Positions 25,168 to 33,920 of a stretch of 64,000 nt of DNA are shown in pieces; position 1 is the stretch's first letter; every line of letters starts with the position of its first letter. A program made the translations under genes and the position numbers. The DNA comes from Butyrivibrio sp. M55 (GTDB taxonomy: Bacteria > Bacillota > Clostridia > Lachnospirales > Lachnospiraceae). The DNA is taken from positions 186,001 to 250,000 of the forward strand of contig NZ_FPCD01000004.1 of NCBI RefSeq assembly GCF_900116865.1, read 5' to 3'. A model generated the notes under the pieces. That model worked only from the letters and a program-made list of their open reading frames with translations, did no database searches and was not told the DNA's origin.

Positions 25168-26217
25168 ATGAGTGAAAGAAATCCGTATGCGATAAGTTTT
25201 GGAAGGATTCCAAATCAATATATCAGAAGAAGCTTATTGATAGATGATATTATAGATACCTTAGATAGTGATATTGTGCAGGAACAGGCATTCAAACTGA
25301 CAGGCGTAAGGGGATGTGGCAAAACTGTTACACTTACCGCCATAGCAAATCAGTTAAAAGAAGAAAAGGAATGGATTGTAGTTAACATCAGGTCTAATGC
25401 GGATATTACAAATGAATTGGTTGCCTATCTTTATGCAAATGTCCCTTTTATGACGAAATACATAGATGCTAATCTTAATCTGTCTGCGTTTGGCATAGGA
25501 GTCAGCATATCCAAAGACCAAGCGCCTGTGAGTAGTCTCAGTGTTATCTTGGGGAGACTTTTAAAAGAGGTAAAGGCAAAGAAAAAGAAAATACTTGTGG
25601 TTATAGATGAAGCTCGAAAAACAGATGCTTTGATTGATTTTATTCAGGAATTTCAAATACTTATAAGAGAAGAATATCCCATATATCTATTGGTGGCCGG
25701 ACTATATGACGACATTGAGGATTTGGAAACAACCAAAGGATTGACATTCTTTTTGAGAGCGGAAAAGTGTGAGATTGCTCCTCTTAATATCGGAATAATC
25801 AAGGAAGATTACAAAGAGACGCTTGGACTTACAGATGATGTTGCATATGAATTGGCTGTTATGACGAAGGGATATGCGTTTGCATATCAGGCTTTTGGTA
25901 AGTATATGTGGGAAGAAAAGGCAAAGAAAATAACACCAAGAGTTATAGCTATGGTGGATGAAGCACTCGCCGCAAAAGCATATGATGAGATCTGGCGTGA
26001 ACTTAGACCACAAGACAGATGGTTTTTGGAATTCATTGCGCAAAAAGAGACAATGAGTGCCACAGAACTTCTTGAGATGACCAAGAAGAAACATAATGAA
26101 TGGAGTGAACCAAGAAAAAGACTGATTGGAAAAGGCGTGATAGATGGAGCGGTGAGAGGTGTTATATCACTGAAGCTTCCCAGATTTAAGGAATATATTG
26201 AAAATCAATTGCAATAA
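25168..26217 (+). CDS. Orphan AAA/Orc-like ATPase, 349 aa
   Basis: P-loop ATPase with Walker A GVRGCGKT (46-53) and Walker B ILVVIDEAR (about 142-150), then a C-terminal winged-helix-like part (about 275-345, LLEMTKKKHNEWSEPRKRLIGKGVI, motif EPRKRLIGKGVI). This arrangement resembles the family of stand-alone archaeal-type/Orc1-Cdc6-like ATPases found scattered in Lachnospiraceae; biological role unknown. No partner gene is adjacent. It lies behind the 10-bp repeat, and nothing suggests a link to the sulfur genes. Confidence 0.75.
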   Translation: MSERNPYAISFGRIPNQYIRRSLLIDDIIDTLDSDIVQEQAFKLTGVRGCGKTVTLTAIANQLKEEKEWIVVNIRSNADITNELVAYLYANVPFMTKYIDANLNLSAFGIGVSISKDQAPVSSLSVILGRLLKEVKAKKKKILVVIDEARKTDALIDFIQEFQILIREEYPIYLLVAGLYDDIEDLETTKGLTFFLRAEKCEIAPLNIGIIKEDYKETLGLTDDVAYELAVMTKGYAFAYQAFGKYMWEEKAKKITPRVIAMVDEALAAKAYDEIWRELRPQDRWFLEFIAQKETMSATELLEMTKKKHNEWSEPRKRLIGKGVIDGAVRGVISLKLPRFKEYIENQLQ

Positions 26218-26235
26218 TTAAACAATAACTTTTAG

Positions 26236-26288
26236 TTATAGCCTCCCTAAAGTTTAGCGTAATTGCGGCTTTGGGGAGGCTATAGTAT
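26236..26288 (+). promoter_or_regulatory. Inverted repeat and degenerate copy of the sulfur-region promoter
   Basis: A 16-bp inverted repeat TATAGCCTCCCTAAAG / CTTTGGGGAGGCTATA (26237-26252 and 26269-26284) could end the ATPase transcript, although no T-run follows. The same bases read as TTATA-GCCTCC-CTAAA, then a possible -35 TAATTG (26260-26265), 17 bp and -10 TAGTAT (26283-26288), and share TTTAGCGT with the promoter before DUF2292. Tentative. Confidence 0.4.
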
Positions 26289-26309
26289 ATTAAGCTCAAC
26301 AAAAGCAAC

Positions 26310-26400
26310 AAGGAGCAAACTCATATGTTTACTTACCGGACAACCGGAGGTTAATGGTTCGCCATCATTAGGCGGGGCAGTAATCTCCGGCATTTTTTAT
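26310..26400 (+). promoter_or_regulatory. Transcription attenuator leader of the amino-acid ABC operon (18-mer copy 2)
   Basis: ACCGGACAACCGGAGGTT at 26335-26352 is identical to the element before nifH. CCGGAGGTTA (26344-26353) pairs with TAATCTCCGG (26381-26390), followed by CATTTTTTATTT, a good intrinsic terminator. The competing small hairpin CCGG-ACAA-CCGG uses the same bases and would block it. Between the arms is ATGG-TTCG-CCAT, a stable tetraloop hairpin. Confidence 0.75.
26325..26354 (+). CDS. Putative leader peptide MFTYRTTGG
   Basis: A 9-codon ORF preceded by AAGGAG with a 9-base spacing, so it is probably translated. Its last codons and stop lie in the 5' arm of the terminator hairpin, so a ribosome there would prevent termination. 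The nifH copy carries a different peptide in a different frame (MKLTGQPEVL), so conservation may be at the RNA level. Confidence 0.45.
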   Translation: MFTYRTTGG

Positions 26401-26442
26401 TTATCCGGGCTTTTGGGAATTATTTGTAGGAGGAACATGATT

Positions 26443-27342
26443 ATGAAAAAGAAAACACTTAAAAATATTATTGTAATAGGAACATTGGTTGGAACAATGA
26501 TGATGTCGGTTGTTGGATGCGGAAGTGCCGCAGAAGCAAGCGCAGCGGGGAATATCAAGGGAGATAATTCAAATAGCGCTGAAAGCGAAGAAAAGTCCGG
26601 CTCGAGTGACGGCAAAGTACAGAAAGTAGTGATAGGTTCGGGAATAAATTATAACCCGTATTGCTATATAGATGAGAATGGAGATGCAGTCGGGTATGAG
26701 TATGATGTGTTAAAAGAAATTGATGAGCTTCTTCCTCAGTACGAGTTTGAATATCAGTCAATGGCATTTGATCAGCTGGTTCTTTCGCTTGAAGCGGGAA
26801 AAATCGATGTTGCGGCTCACCAGTATGAGTTCACACCTGAAAGGGAACAGAAATATCTTTTCTCGGGTGAGTCATATACATCATATATAACATATCTTGC
26901 AGTTCTCGCTGATGATAATGCAACTAAGCTCGAAGATCTTGCTGGTGAGAAGATAAGGACCGGTGGATCGACAAGTGCAACAACTCAGATTATTACAAAA
27001 TGGAATGAAGAGCATCCGGGACAGGAAGTTGTTATTGTAAATTCCGAGAGCAGTTCTGATGAAGAAGGCGCTGCTGCACTTAAGTCAGGAGCGGTAAGAG
27101 CGACTGTTCTTAAAAAGAGTGATGCTGCCAAGATGAACAAGAATTTTAGTGACGACGGAAAAGAATGGCTTAAATTGGTTGGAGATCCCATCAATGATTC
27201 AAAGACATATTATCTGTATCGTAAGGATGAAACAGAACTTAGAGATGCGATTGACGGCGCGCTCAAAACACTTAAAGATAACGGAAAACTTTCCGAACTT
27301 GCCATTAAGTGGGTTGGATATGATGTGACGGAAGAGGAATAA
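26443..27342 (+). CDS. Amino-acid ABC transporter substrate-binding lipoprotein
   Basis: 299 aa. The start is the ATG at 26443, nine bases after AGGAGG. Lipoprotein signal MKKKTLKNIIVIG...MMSVVGC. SBP family 3 (polar amino acid) fold: GINYNPYCYIDENGDAVGYEYDVLKEI, with motif GYEYDVLKEI, and EAGKIDVAAHQYEFTPER, where FTPER is the amino-acid-contact segment. The family includes cystine, glutamine and arginine binders. Two-permease operon layout, the leader element shared with nifH and the LysR gene behind it favour cystine or another sulfur amino acid, but the ligand is not proven. Confidence 0.88.
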   Translation: MKKKTLKNIIVIGTLVGTMMMSVVGCGSAAEASAAGNIKGDNSNSAESEEKSGSSDGKVQKVVIGSGINYNPYCYIDENGDAVGYEYDVLKEIDELLPQYEFEYQSMAFDQLVLSLEAGKIDVAAHQYEFTPEREQKYLFSGESYTSYITYLAVLADDNATKLEDLAGEKIRTGGSTSATTQIITKWNEEHPGQEVVIVNSESSSDEEGAAALKSGAVRATVLKKSDAAKMNKNFSDDGKEWLKLVGDPINDSKTYYLYRKDETELRDAIDGALKTLKDNGKLSELAIKWVGYDVTEEE

Positions 27343-27347
27343 GTAGT

Positions 27348-28058
27348 ATGGGAAATTATTTTAGCTCGGAAAGATTTGTAAATATTTTTCCTAAAGTAAT
27401 TTCATGTCTGTCTGTCAATTTACATATTGTTTTTTGGTCAATGTTTTTTGGCACTGTGCTTGCAATATTCGTAGCAGTGCTTAGGATACGCAAAGTGCCT
27501 GTAATAAGCGGCTTCTTGGGAGTGTATATATCCTTTATGAGGGGGACGCCGCTTCTGGTACAGATGATGATAGCTTTTTATGGAATACCATTGGTACTCG
27601 GCAATCTTTTCTTAAATGTGTTTGGAATAAATCTTAACAGGCTTGATCCTGTGATATTTGTGGAAATCGCAATAATACTGAATGAAGGAGCTTTCTTGGG
27701 CGAAATCTTCAGAGGAGCTATAACATCTGTACCTGCTGTGCAGGCAGAGGCGGGATATTCTATAGGAATGACAGGAGCACAAACTTTTTACAGGATTGTG
27801 CTCCCTCAAGCGTTTAAAGTGGCACTTCCGCATTATGGTGTGGATTTTATCGGCGTTTTTCAAAATACATCGCTTGTTTTTTTGCTTGGTGTTGTCGATG
27901 TTCTTGGAAAAGCAAAAACACTCGGAGCGGCTACGGGGCATTCTATCGAAGGATATCTTTCCGCAGCTTTAATATATGTGGCGTTCAGCCTGTTTTTAAA
28001 AGCGGTATTTCTTTTGGCTGAATACAAAATGAATAACGGAACGGCAAAGGTGATATAA
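27348..28058 (+). CDS. Amino-acid ABC transporter permease 1
   Basis: 236 aa, about five membrane helices, His/Glu/Gln/Arg/cystine (HisM/TcyL) family. Conserved FMRGTPLLVQMM near 65 and the cytoplasmic loop EAGYSIGMTGAQTFYRIVLPQA (core GYSIGMTGAQTFYRIVLPQA). It starts 6 bp after the binding-protein gene. Paired with a second permease as in TcyJKLMN-type cystine importers. Confidence 0.88.
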   Translation: MGNYFSSERFVNIFPKVISCLSVNLHIVFWSMFFGTVLAIFVAVLRIRKVPVISGFLGVYISFMRGTPLLVQMMIAFYGIPLVLGNLFLNVFGINLNRLDPVIFVEIAIILNEGAFLGEIFRGAITSVPAVQAEAGYSIGMTGAQTFYRIVLPQAFKVALPHYGVDFIGVFQNTSLVFLLGVVDVLGKAKTLGAATGHSIEGYLSAALIYVAFSLFLKAVFLLAEYKMNNGTAKVI

Positions 28059-28069
28059 GGAGAAATGCT

Positions 28070-28783
28070 ATGAGTTTTAGTATGCAAAATTTTTATGATT
28101 CTTTTAAATCGGCTCTCCTATATGCACCGGTTACGATAAAGCTTACGGCTATAACATTTATAGTCAGTCTGATTTTTGGAGCGGTGATCGCAACGATAAG
28201 AAATTATAGGATACCTGTGTTGTCACAGTTTTTTGCTTTCTTTGTGACGGTATATCTTGGACTTCCAACGATGGTTGCGCTTCTTATTTACAATCTTTTG
28301 TTTATGACTTTATATGCAGATGTGGCGAATGCGTTTCATATATCGGTACCTATAAGTGATGTGAATCCGATAATAATCGGATATTTTACTTTGATAATAG
28401 GAACGACGTGTTCAATAAGCGAAAGCATAAGAGGAGCATTTAGAGGAATCGAAAAGGTGCAGTATGAAGCCGGATACAGTATAGGAATGGGAAGATTTAA
28501 GACACTTACAAGAATAATCTTTCCGCAGATGATTCCGATTCTTTTACCCGGAATGCAAAATTCGCTCATAGGTCTTTTGAAGGCTTCAAATCTGGTAAGT
28601 GCGATATCTGTGGTTGAGATCATGACGGGAGCTCTTTTACCCAGTCTGTTGTATTACAGCTATCTTGAAGGGTATGTTGCGGCGGCACTTGTTTATTGGA
28701 TCATAGGAGCTGCTATAGAGATACTTGCTCATTTCGCGGAAAAGAGATGCGGTAAGTATTTGAAGATAGCAACAGAAAGTTGA
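28070..28783 (+). CDS. Amino-acid ABC transporter permease 2
   Basis: 237 aa, same family as the upstream permease (YEAGYSIGMGRFKTLTRIIF loop; TVYLGLPTMVALL in place of the RGTP segment, so the two halves have diverged). AAGGAG before the ATG, 12 bp after the first permease. The two probably form a heterodimeric channel. Confidence 0.88.
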   Translation: MSFSMQNFYDSFKSALLYAPVTIKLTAITFIVSLIFGAVIATIRNYRIPVLSQFFAFFVTVYLGLPTMVALLIYNLLFMTLYADVANAFHISVPISDVNPIIIGYFTLIIGTTCSISESIRGAFRGIEKVQYEAGYSIGMGRFKTLTRIIFPQMIPILLPGMQNSLIGLLKASNLVSAISVVEIMTGALLPSLLYYSYLEGYVAAALVYWIIGAAIEILAHFAEKRCGKYLKIATES

Positions 28784-28821
28784 TATAGAAGGCAGATTGG
28801 AAGCAGGAAGGAATAGTAGAG

Positions 28822-29574
28822 TTGATAGAACTTACGGGAGTAAAAAAGGCTTTTGGTAAACAGGAAGTGCTAAAAGATGTATCTATAAAAGTTAATGACG
28901 GCGAAGTGGTTGTAATTTTGGGACCAAGTGGGTCCGGAAAAACAACTCTTCTTAGGAGTATAAATTTTCTTGAGAAAGCCGATAGCGGAATAATGAAATT
29001 TGGAGATAAGGAAATAAATTTCAAGAAGGCCGGAAAAAAAGATATTCTTTATATGAGAAGACATACAGGTTTTGTATTCCAGAACTATGGGCTGTTTGCA
29101 CATAAAACGGTTCTCCAAAACGTAATGGAGGGACTTGTTCAGGTTCAGAAAAAGAGTAAGGCTGAGGCACAGAAAATTGCGGAAGATGTTCTTGAAAAAG
29201 TCGGAATGCTTGAAAAGAAGGATTCCTATCCTTCGCAGCTTTCGGGAGGACAGCAGCAGAGAGTCGGAATTGCAAGAGCGGTTGCGCTAAGCCCTGAGCT
29301 TATCTTGTTTGATGAGCCAACTTCTGCACTTGATCCTGAGCTTGTTGGAGAGACACTTGAAGTAATTAAAAAAGTGGCACAGACCGGAATAACCATGATA
29401 GTTGTGACCCATGAGATGTCTTTTGCTGAAGATGTTGCAGACAGAGTAATATTCATGGACGGCGGAGTTGTCGTGGAGGAGGGAAAACCCGGCGAGATTT
29501 TTTATAAGCCAAAAGAAGAGCGAACAAGACAATTCTTATCAAGAATTATTCCTCAGGATGCATATGTGATTTAA
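28822..29574 (+). CDS. Amino-acid ABC transporter ATPase
   Basis: 250 aa. TTG start with AGGAA upstream. Walker [11 protein letters not shown]-loop [11 protein letters not shown], signature LSGGQQQR, Walker [15 protein letters not shown], switch VTHEMSFA; the last two are typical of the polar amino-acid (GlnQ/TcyN) group. Last gene of the operon, 92 bp ahead of the LysR gene. Confidence 0.93.
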   Translation: MIELTGVKKAFGKQEVLKDVSIKVNDGEVVVILGPSGSGKTTLLRSINFLEKADSGIMKFGDKEINFKKAGKKDILYMRRHTGFVFQNYGLFAHKTVLQNVMEGLVQVQKKSKAEAQKIAEDVLEKVGMLEKKDSYPSQLSGGQQQRVGIARAVALSPELILFDEPTSALDPELVGETLEVIKKVAQTGITMIVVTHEMSFAEDVADRVIFMDGGVVVEEGKPGEIFYKPKEERTRQFLSRIIPQDAYVI

Positions 29575-29614
29575 ATGTGCGTGTATTATAGCTGAAAAAA
29601 TTTTGGCACTTATA

Positions 29615-29642
29615 TTGTCAAAAATGTGTTATTATGTATAAA
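29615..29642 (+). promoter_or_regulatory. Promoter of the LysR gene
   Basis: TTGTCA (29615-29620), 16-bp spacer, TATAAA (29637-29642). An inverted pair TTGGCA...TGTCAA overlaps the -35 box and could allow autoregulation. Confidence 0.6.
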
Positions 29643-29665
29643 AATTCAGTTCGGAGATTATACAT

Positions 29666-30562
29666 ATGACAATTTTGCAGCTTAAATATGTAATTGCGAT
29701 TGATGAGGAATGCTCAATGAGAAAAGCGGCTGACAGACTTTACGTGTCACAGCCGGGACTTTCGAGTGCGGTAAGAGATCTTGAGAACGAGCTCGGAATC
29801 CAGATATTCCAGAGAGTACATAACGGCGTTGTGACAACTGTTGCGGGCGGCGCGTTTATTGCTTATGCAAGAAGCGCGGTTGAGCAGTTTGAGAAGATTG
29901 AAGACAAGTACATCAATGCCAAGGTTGATAAGCCCACATTCTCAGTTTCAATGCAGCATTACACAGTGGCTGTAAATGCATTTATTGATACGGTAAAAGA
30001 ATATGATCTTGAAGAGTACCAGTTCTCAATAAGAGAGACTCAGACAAGTGAAGTAATAGACGACCTCAAGAGCCTTAGAAGTGAGGTCGGAGTTATCGCG
30101 CTCAGCGAGTTTAACAGAAACATGTTCAAAAAGATTTTTGCGGACGCTTCTCTTGAATTCCATGAGCTCTTTACAAGAGATACTTATGTATACCTTAGAA
30201 AAGATCATCCGCTTGCTGACAGAGATGAGATATCACTTGAAGAACTTCAGGATTATCCATGCATGGTATTCGATCAGGGCGATAACACATCTTTTTATTA
30301 CAGAGAAGAGGCGCTTGCAACCTATGATTACAAGAAAGTCATAAGCACCAACGAAAGAGCAACTTCTGTAGAGCTTATGCTGGGACTTAACGGCTATGCC
30401 GTAGGTGCGGCAATGCTTGGTGAAAGTCTTAATACTTCCGAGATTCATCATGTTAAGCTCAAGGAAGAAGAGACACTTACTCTCGGATACATCATCCGTA
30501 AAGGCAGTGAACTCAGCGATATGGCAAAGACATTTATCGAGAAACTTCAGCAGTACAATTAA
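29666..30562 (+). CDS. LysR-family regulator, candidate sulfur-metabolism activator
   Basis: 298 aa. N-terminal winged HTH (MTILQLKYVIAIDEECSMRKAADRLYVSQPGLSSAVRDLENELG, with the diagnostic AADRLYVSQPGLS at about 22-34) and a two-subdomain effector domain. It resembles the CysL/CysB/YtlI side of the family by general features and position next to a likely sulfur amino-acid importer. LysR activators bind T-N11-A palindromes, and the three TTATA-N6-TATAA sites in this window are T-N14-A overall with a central T-N11-like core, so this is the best local candidate for their regulator. That link is inference. Confidence 0.85.
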   Translation: MTILQLKYVIAIDEECSMRKAADRLYVSQPGLSSAVRDLENELGIQIFQRVHNGVVTTVAGGAFIAYARSAVEQFEKIEDKYINAKVDKPTFSVSMQHYTVAVNAFIDTVKEYDLEEYQFSIRETQTSEVIDDLKSLRSEVGVIALSEFNRNMFKKIFADASLEFHELFTRDTYVYLRKDHPLADRDEISLEELQDYPCMVFDQGDNTSFYYREEALATYDYKKVISTNERATSVELMLGLNGYAVGAAMLGESLNTSEIHHVKLKEEETLTLGYIIRKGSELSDMAKTFIEKLQQYN

Positions 30563-30578
30563 ACATTTCAGAGAATAC

Positions 30579-30613
30579 AAAGAGGTTGTGAAATTATTTT
30601 CGCAACCTCTTTT
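30579..30613. terminator. Intrinsic terminator between LysR and AraC genes
   Basis: AAAGAGGTTGTG / CGCAACCTCTTT stem (one G-U pair) with a 10-nt loop and TTTTA on the plus strand; the preceding A-rich side lets it serve the convergent AraC gene too. Confidence 0.85.
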
Positions 30614-30627
30614 AGCATTAATGATTA

Positions 30628-31494
30628 TTATGTACGCCCGTTTACTCCGTGAGACATATCGTAGCTTACTCCTTTGAAGGAAGAAGGAGAACTGCCGAAG
30701 TGTCGTTTGAAGGCTTTGGAAAAGGTAAAAGTGTCACTGTATCCCACAGCTGCCGCAATCTCTGAAACACTTAGTCTGTTCTCTGAAAGCATTTTGAATG
30801 CCATCTTCATTCTGTAGGTCAAAAGATATTCCTGAAGGGAATAGCCTGTTACTTCTTTAAACAATCTTGTAAGATAGCTTCTGTTAAGACCAAGAGCTGA
30901 CGCAATCTGTTCTACTTTCACGGGTTCTGAATATTTGAGCTGAATGTAAGATATTACATTCTTTACATATACACGGGCATGATCAACCGCACCGCCATGC
31001 TTTGTGATCGAATTCTCAATCATGTAATCACATATCTTGTATAAATTTCCGACGCAATAATATTGCCGCGTGTAATTATTTACAATATCTTTTGCGAGAG
31101 CTTCTATCTTATCGGCGCATGCCATGGGAACATAGACGGGATTGGACGGAGTAAGTCCGGCTTCTTCCAATATCAGAGGAATCTTTGGGCCTCCTATATG
31201 AAGCCATATATATTCCCAAGGATCGTCTTTGTCCGCCTGATAGAAAGTTTTCGTGTCCTGCGGAATGAGAAAAATCTGATGAGGCCCTACTTCATATTTC
31301 TTGCCGTTTAGGTGAAGTATTCCCTTGCCGTTTAAAACGAAATGTATAATAATGCGATTCTTTACAAGATGTTCGTATGAATACAGCGGCTCACATTTGT
31401 AGGTGCCGACTTCATAGAGATAGAAATCGTCTGAATCTTCGTAGTTTACAAATTTACAAAAATCACAACCGACCAAATCTGTTTCTTTTGGCAT
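30628..31494 (-). CDS. AraC-family regulator of the alpha-galactoside operon
   Basis: 288 aa. Cupin sensor domain at the N-terminus (RIIIHFVLNGKGILHLNGKKYEVGPHQIFLIPQ region, motif GKGILHLNGKKYEVGPHQ at about 50-75) and two C-terminal HTHs (IASALGLNRSYLTRLFKEVTG and EIAAAVGYSDTFTFSKAFKRHFG; key motif VGYSDTFTFSKAFKRHFG). Similar to RafR/MsmR-type activators. Divergent from the alpha-galactosidase gene, which with its ABC genes is the likely target; an inverted repeat TTATGTCA/TGACATAA lies between them. Confidence 0.9.
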   Translation of the reverse strand: MPKETDLVGCDFCKFVNYEDSDDFYLYEVGTYKCEPLYSYEHLVKNRIIIHFVLNGKGILHLNGKKYEVGPHQIFLIPQDTKTFYQADKDDPWEYIWLHIGGPKIPLILEEAGLTPSNPVYVPMACADKIEALAKDIVNNYTRQYYCVGNLYKICDYMIENSITKHGGAVDHARVYVKNVISYIQLKYSEPVKVEQIASALGLNRSYLTRLFKEVTGYSLQEYLLTYRMKMAFKMLSENRLSVSEIAAAVGYSDTFTFSKAFKRHFGSSPSSFKGVSYDMSHGVNGRT

Positions 31495-31579
31495 AATTAT
31501 TCCTCTTTTGCGTAGCGATGTGTTAATGCGGTGTTTTTATTGTAGCATGTCTTGAAATTACTTATAGATTTTTTTGCTT

Positions 31580-31600
31580 TTATGTCACATTTTGACATAA
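31580..31600 (+). promoter_or_regulatory. Operator-like inverted repeat TTATGTCA-N5-TGACATAA
   Basis: Perfect 8-bp arms around CATTT, in the divergent region between araC and the alpha-galactosidase gene; its right arm includes a TTGACA (31592-31597) that could be a -35 box. A further -10-like TATACT lies at 31642-31647. Confidence 0.6.
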
Positions 31601-31685
31601 TGATATCAAAATCTACCATTAGCCTTTGAGGTGAAGAATAATATACTAAATAAAGTGCACGACTTAACAAAAAGGGAGTACAACA

Positions 31686-33884
31686 ATGAACATTGTATAT
31701 AATAAGACGTCAAATCACTTCCACCTTTACAACGACAGGATCAGCTATATTATCGGAATAACCGTCGGTGGGGATATTATAAATTTATATTACGGGAAAA
31801 GAATTCACGATAGAGATGATTTTTCACATGTAATCTTTCGTATGGGATTACCTAATGTGGCTGTCGATGCTGATACGGAAAGCTATTCGAAGGAACTTAA
31901 CAGGCAGGAGTACTCGTCATTCGGTACAACTGATTTTGGGGTGCAAGCCTTTGAAATCGAGATGGAGAACGGCTCAAGGATCAGCTCTTTTTCATATAAG
32001 AGCCATAAGATCTACGCCGGCAAGCCGGTAATTACAGGACTTCCTGCGACATATGCCGATGAAAGCGAAGCTATGACTTTGGATATTACATTGAAGGATG
32101 AACTTGCAGGAGTGGGGCTTGTACTTTCATATACTATCTTTGATAAATATCCTGTTGTGGCAAGGCATACCGTATTTAAAAATATCGGAGAAGCAAAAGT
32201 TAAGATTACCAGAGCGCTTTCATGTTGTCTTGATCTTCCGGATCAAAACTATGAATGGATGCAGTTTTCGGGGGCGTGGGCGAGAGAGAGAATCCCCGAG
32301 ATAAAAAAACTGTCGACAGGTGTAACCTATATTGAATCAAGGCGCGGAGTATCCAGTGCCAATCAGAATCCGTTTGTGATTTTGAAAAGACCTAATACTG
32401 ATGAGTTCATGGGAGAGGCGATTGCTTTTTCTTTTGTCTACAGCGGAAATTTCATTGCGCTTGCAGACGGAAGTACGCACGGAAGGCTAAGAATGCTTAT
32501 GGGTATCAACCCGGACAGATTCGCATGGCCGCTTGAAAGCGGAGAAAGCTTTGAGACTCCGGAAGTTGTGATTGCAATGACGGACAGCGGACTTAACGAT
32601 CTTAGCCATACTTATCACAGACTGTACAACAATAATCTCGTGAGAGGAAAGTGGAAGAATAAGCCCAGGCCCATTCTTATCAACAACTGGGAAGCAACTT
32701 TCATGGATTTTACCGAGGATAGCATACTTAAGATTGCATCAAAGGCAAAGGACGCGGGGGTAGAGCTCTTTGTACTTGATGACGGATGGTTTGGAGATAG
32801 AGACGATGATTTTGCCGGACTGGGAGATTGGGTGGAAAATCCCAAGAAGCTTCCGCAGGGAATGGCCGGATTGTCGAAGAAAATAAATGACCTCGGACTC
32901 AAATTCGGTTTTTGGATAGAGCCTGAGATGGTAAATCCTGACAGTAATCTTTTCAGAAGACATCCTGACTGGATACTGGCTGCTCCCGGTAGAAAATCGT
33001 CACTGGGAAGGCACCAACTTGTTCTTGATTATTCGAGAAAAGAAGTAGTGGATCATATTTTTGATATGCTATATGCGGTCATCAGTTCATCTAAGATTGA
33101 TTACATAAAGTGGGATATGAACAGACCGCTCACAGAGGTTTACAGCGTAGCAGCGTCTTCGGAAGAGCAGGGAATGATAGCGCACAAATATGTACTTGGA
33201 GTATACAGCTTGTATTCAAGACTTACGGAAGCGTTTCCGGATATTCTCTTTGAGTCGTGCTCATCGGGTGGAAACAGGTTTGACGCCGGAATGTTGTACT
33301 ATGCTCCGCAGGCATGGTGCTCGGACAATACGGATGCGATTGACAGAATACGCATACAGTATGGGTCATCGTATGGATATCCGTTGGTTTCTATGGGAGC
33401 ACATGTATCTGCGGTTCCCAATCAACAGACGGGAAGAAGCACTTCAATTGATACCAGAGCAAATGTAGCATACTTTGGAACTTTTGGATATGAACTTGAT
33501 CTGAATGAGATTTCCGATGAGGAATTTGAACTGGTAAAAAAACAGATCGAATTTATGAAAGAGAACAGAGAGCTTATTCAGTTTGGTGATTTCTACAGGC
33601 TTAGATCGCCGTTTGAAAAAGACCAGTGTGCCTGGATGGTCGTATCGGAAGATAAAAGTAAGGCGATTGTCGGATTTTATTGCATGAGATCCAATGTAAA
33701 TGTGCTTCCGGGTTTTTTAAAACTTGCGGGGCTTGATGAAAATAAAAAATATAAGATGGAAGGAAAGATATATTTTGGCGATGAACTTATGAATATGGGA
33801 TTATCTGTCTTAGAGTTCCAAAAAAAGGGATTTGCCTTAGCCAGAGATTTTGATTCTTTTGTTACCGTTATTGAAGCAGTTTGA
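31686..33884 (+). CDS. Alpha-galactosidase, GH36
   Basis: 732 aa, usual length of bacterial GH36 enzymes, cytoplasmic (no signal peptide). Releases galactose from melibiose, raffinose and galactomannan-type oligosaccharides. An N-terminal beta-supersandwich (1-320) precedes the TIM barrel: LDDGWFG near 365, nucleophile Asp477 in KWDMNR, acid/base Asp547 in CSDNTDAIDR, and the SSGGNRFDAGM loop. GGGAG precedes the ATG. First gene of an operon with a sugar ABC importer, controlled by the divergent AraC regulator. Confidence 0.96.
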   Translation: MNIVYNKTSNHFHLYNDRISYIIGITVGGDIINLYYGKRIHDRDDFSHVIFRMGLPNVAVDADTESYSKELNRQEYSSFGTTDFGVQAFEIEMENGSRISSFSYKSHKIYAGKPVITGLPATYADESEAMTLDITLKDELAGVGLVLSYTIFDKYPVVARHTVFKNIGEAKVKITRALSCCLDLPDQNYEWMQFSGAWARERIPEIKKLSTGVTYIESRRGVSSANQNPFVILKRPNTDEFMGEAIAFSFVYSGNFIALADGSTHGRLRMLMGINPDRFAWPLESGESFETPEVVIAMTDSGLNDLSHTYHRLYNNNLVRGKWKNKPRPILINNWEATFMDFTEDSILKIASKAKDAGVELFVLDDGWFGDRDDDFAGLGDWVENPKKLPQGMAGLSKKINDLGLKFGFWIEPEMVNPDSNLFRRHPDWILAAPGRKSSLGRHQLVLDYSRKEVVDHIFDMLYAVISSSKIDYIKWDMNRPLTEVYSVAASSEEQGMIAHKYVLGVYSLYSRLTEAFPDILFESCSSGGNRFDAGMLYYAPQAWCSDNTDAIDRIRIQYGSSYGYPLVSMGAHVSAVPNQQTGRSTSIDTRANVAYFGTFGYELDLNEISDEEFELVKKQIEFMKENRELIQFGDFYRLRSPFEKDQCAWMVVSEDKSKAIVGFYCMRSNVNVLPGFLKLAGLDENKKYKMEGKIYFGDELMNMGLSVLEFQKKGFALARDFDSFVTVIEAV

Positions 33885-33920
33885 GGTGCGTTTATGACAA
33901 GCTTGGGAGGTCGCTATTCT

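Noticed and set aside
26263-26442. Longer N-terminus for the amino-acid binding protein
   Set aside because: The frame is open upstream, but that part covers the attenuator and would bury the lipoprotein signal; AGGAGG places the start at 26443.
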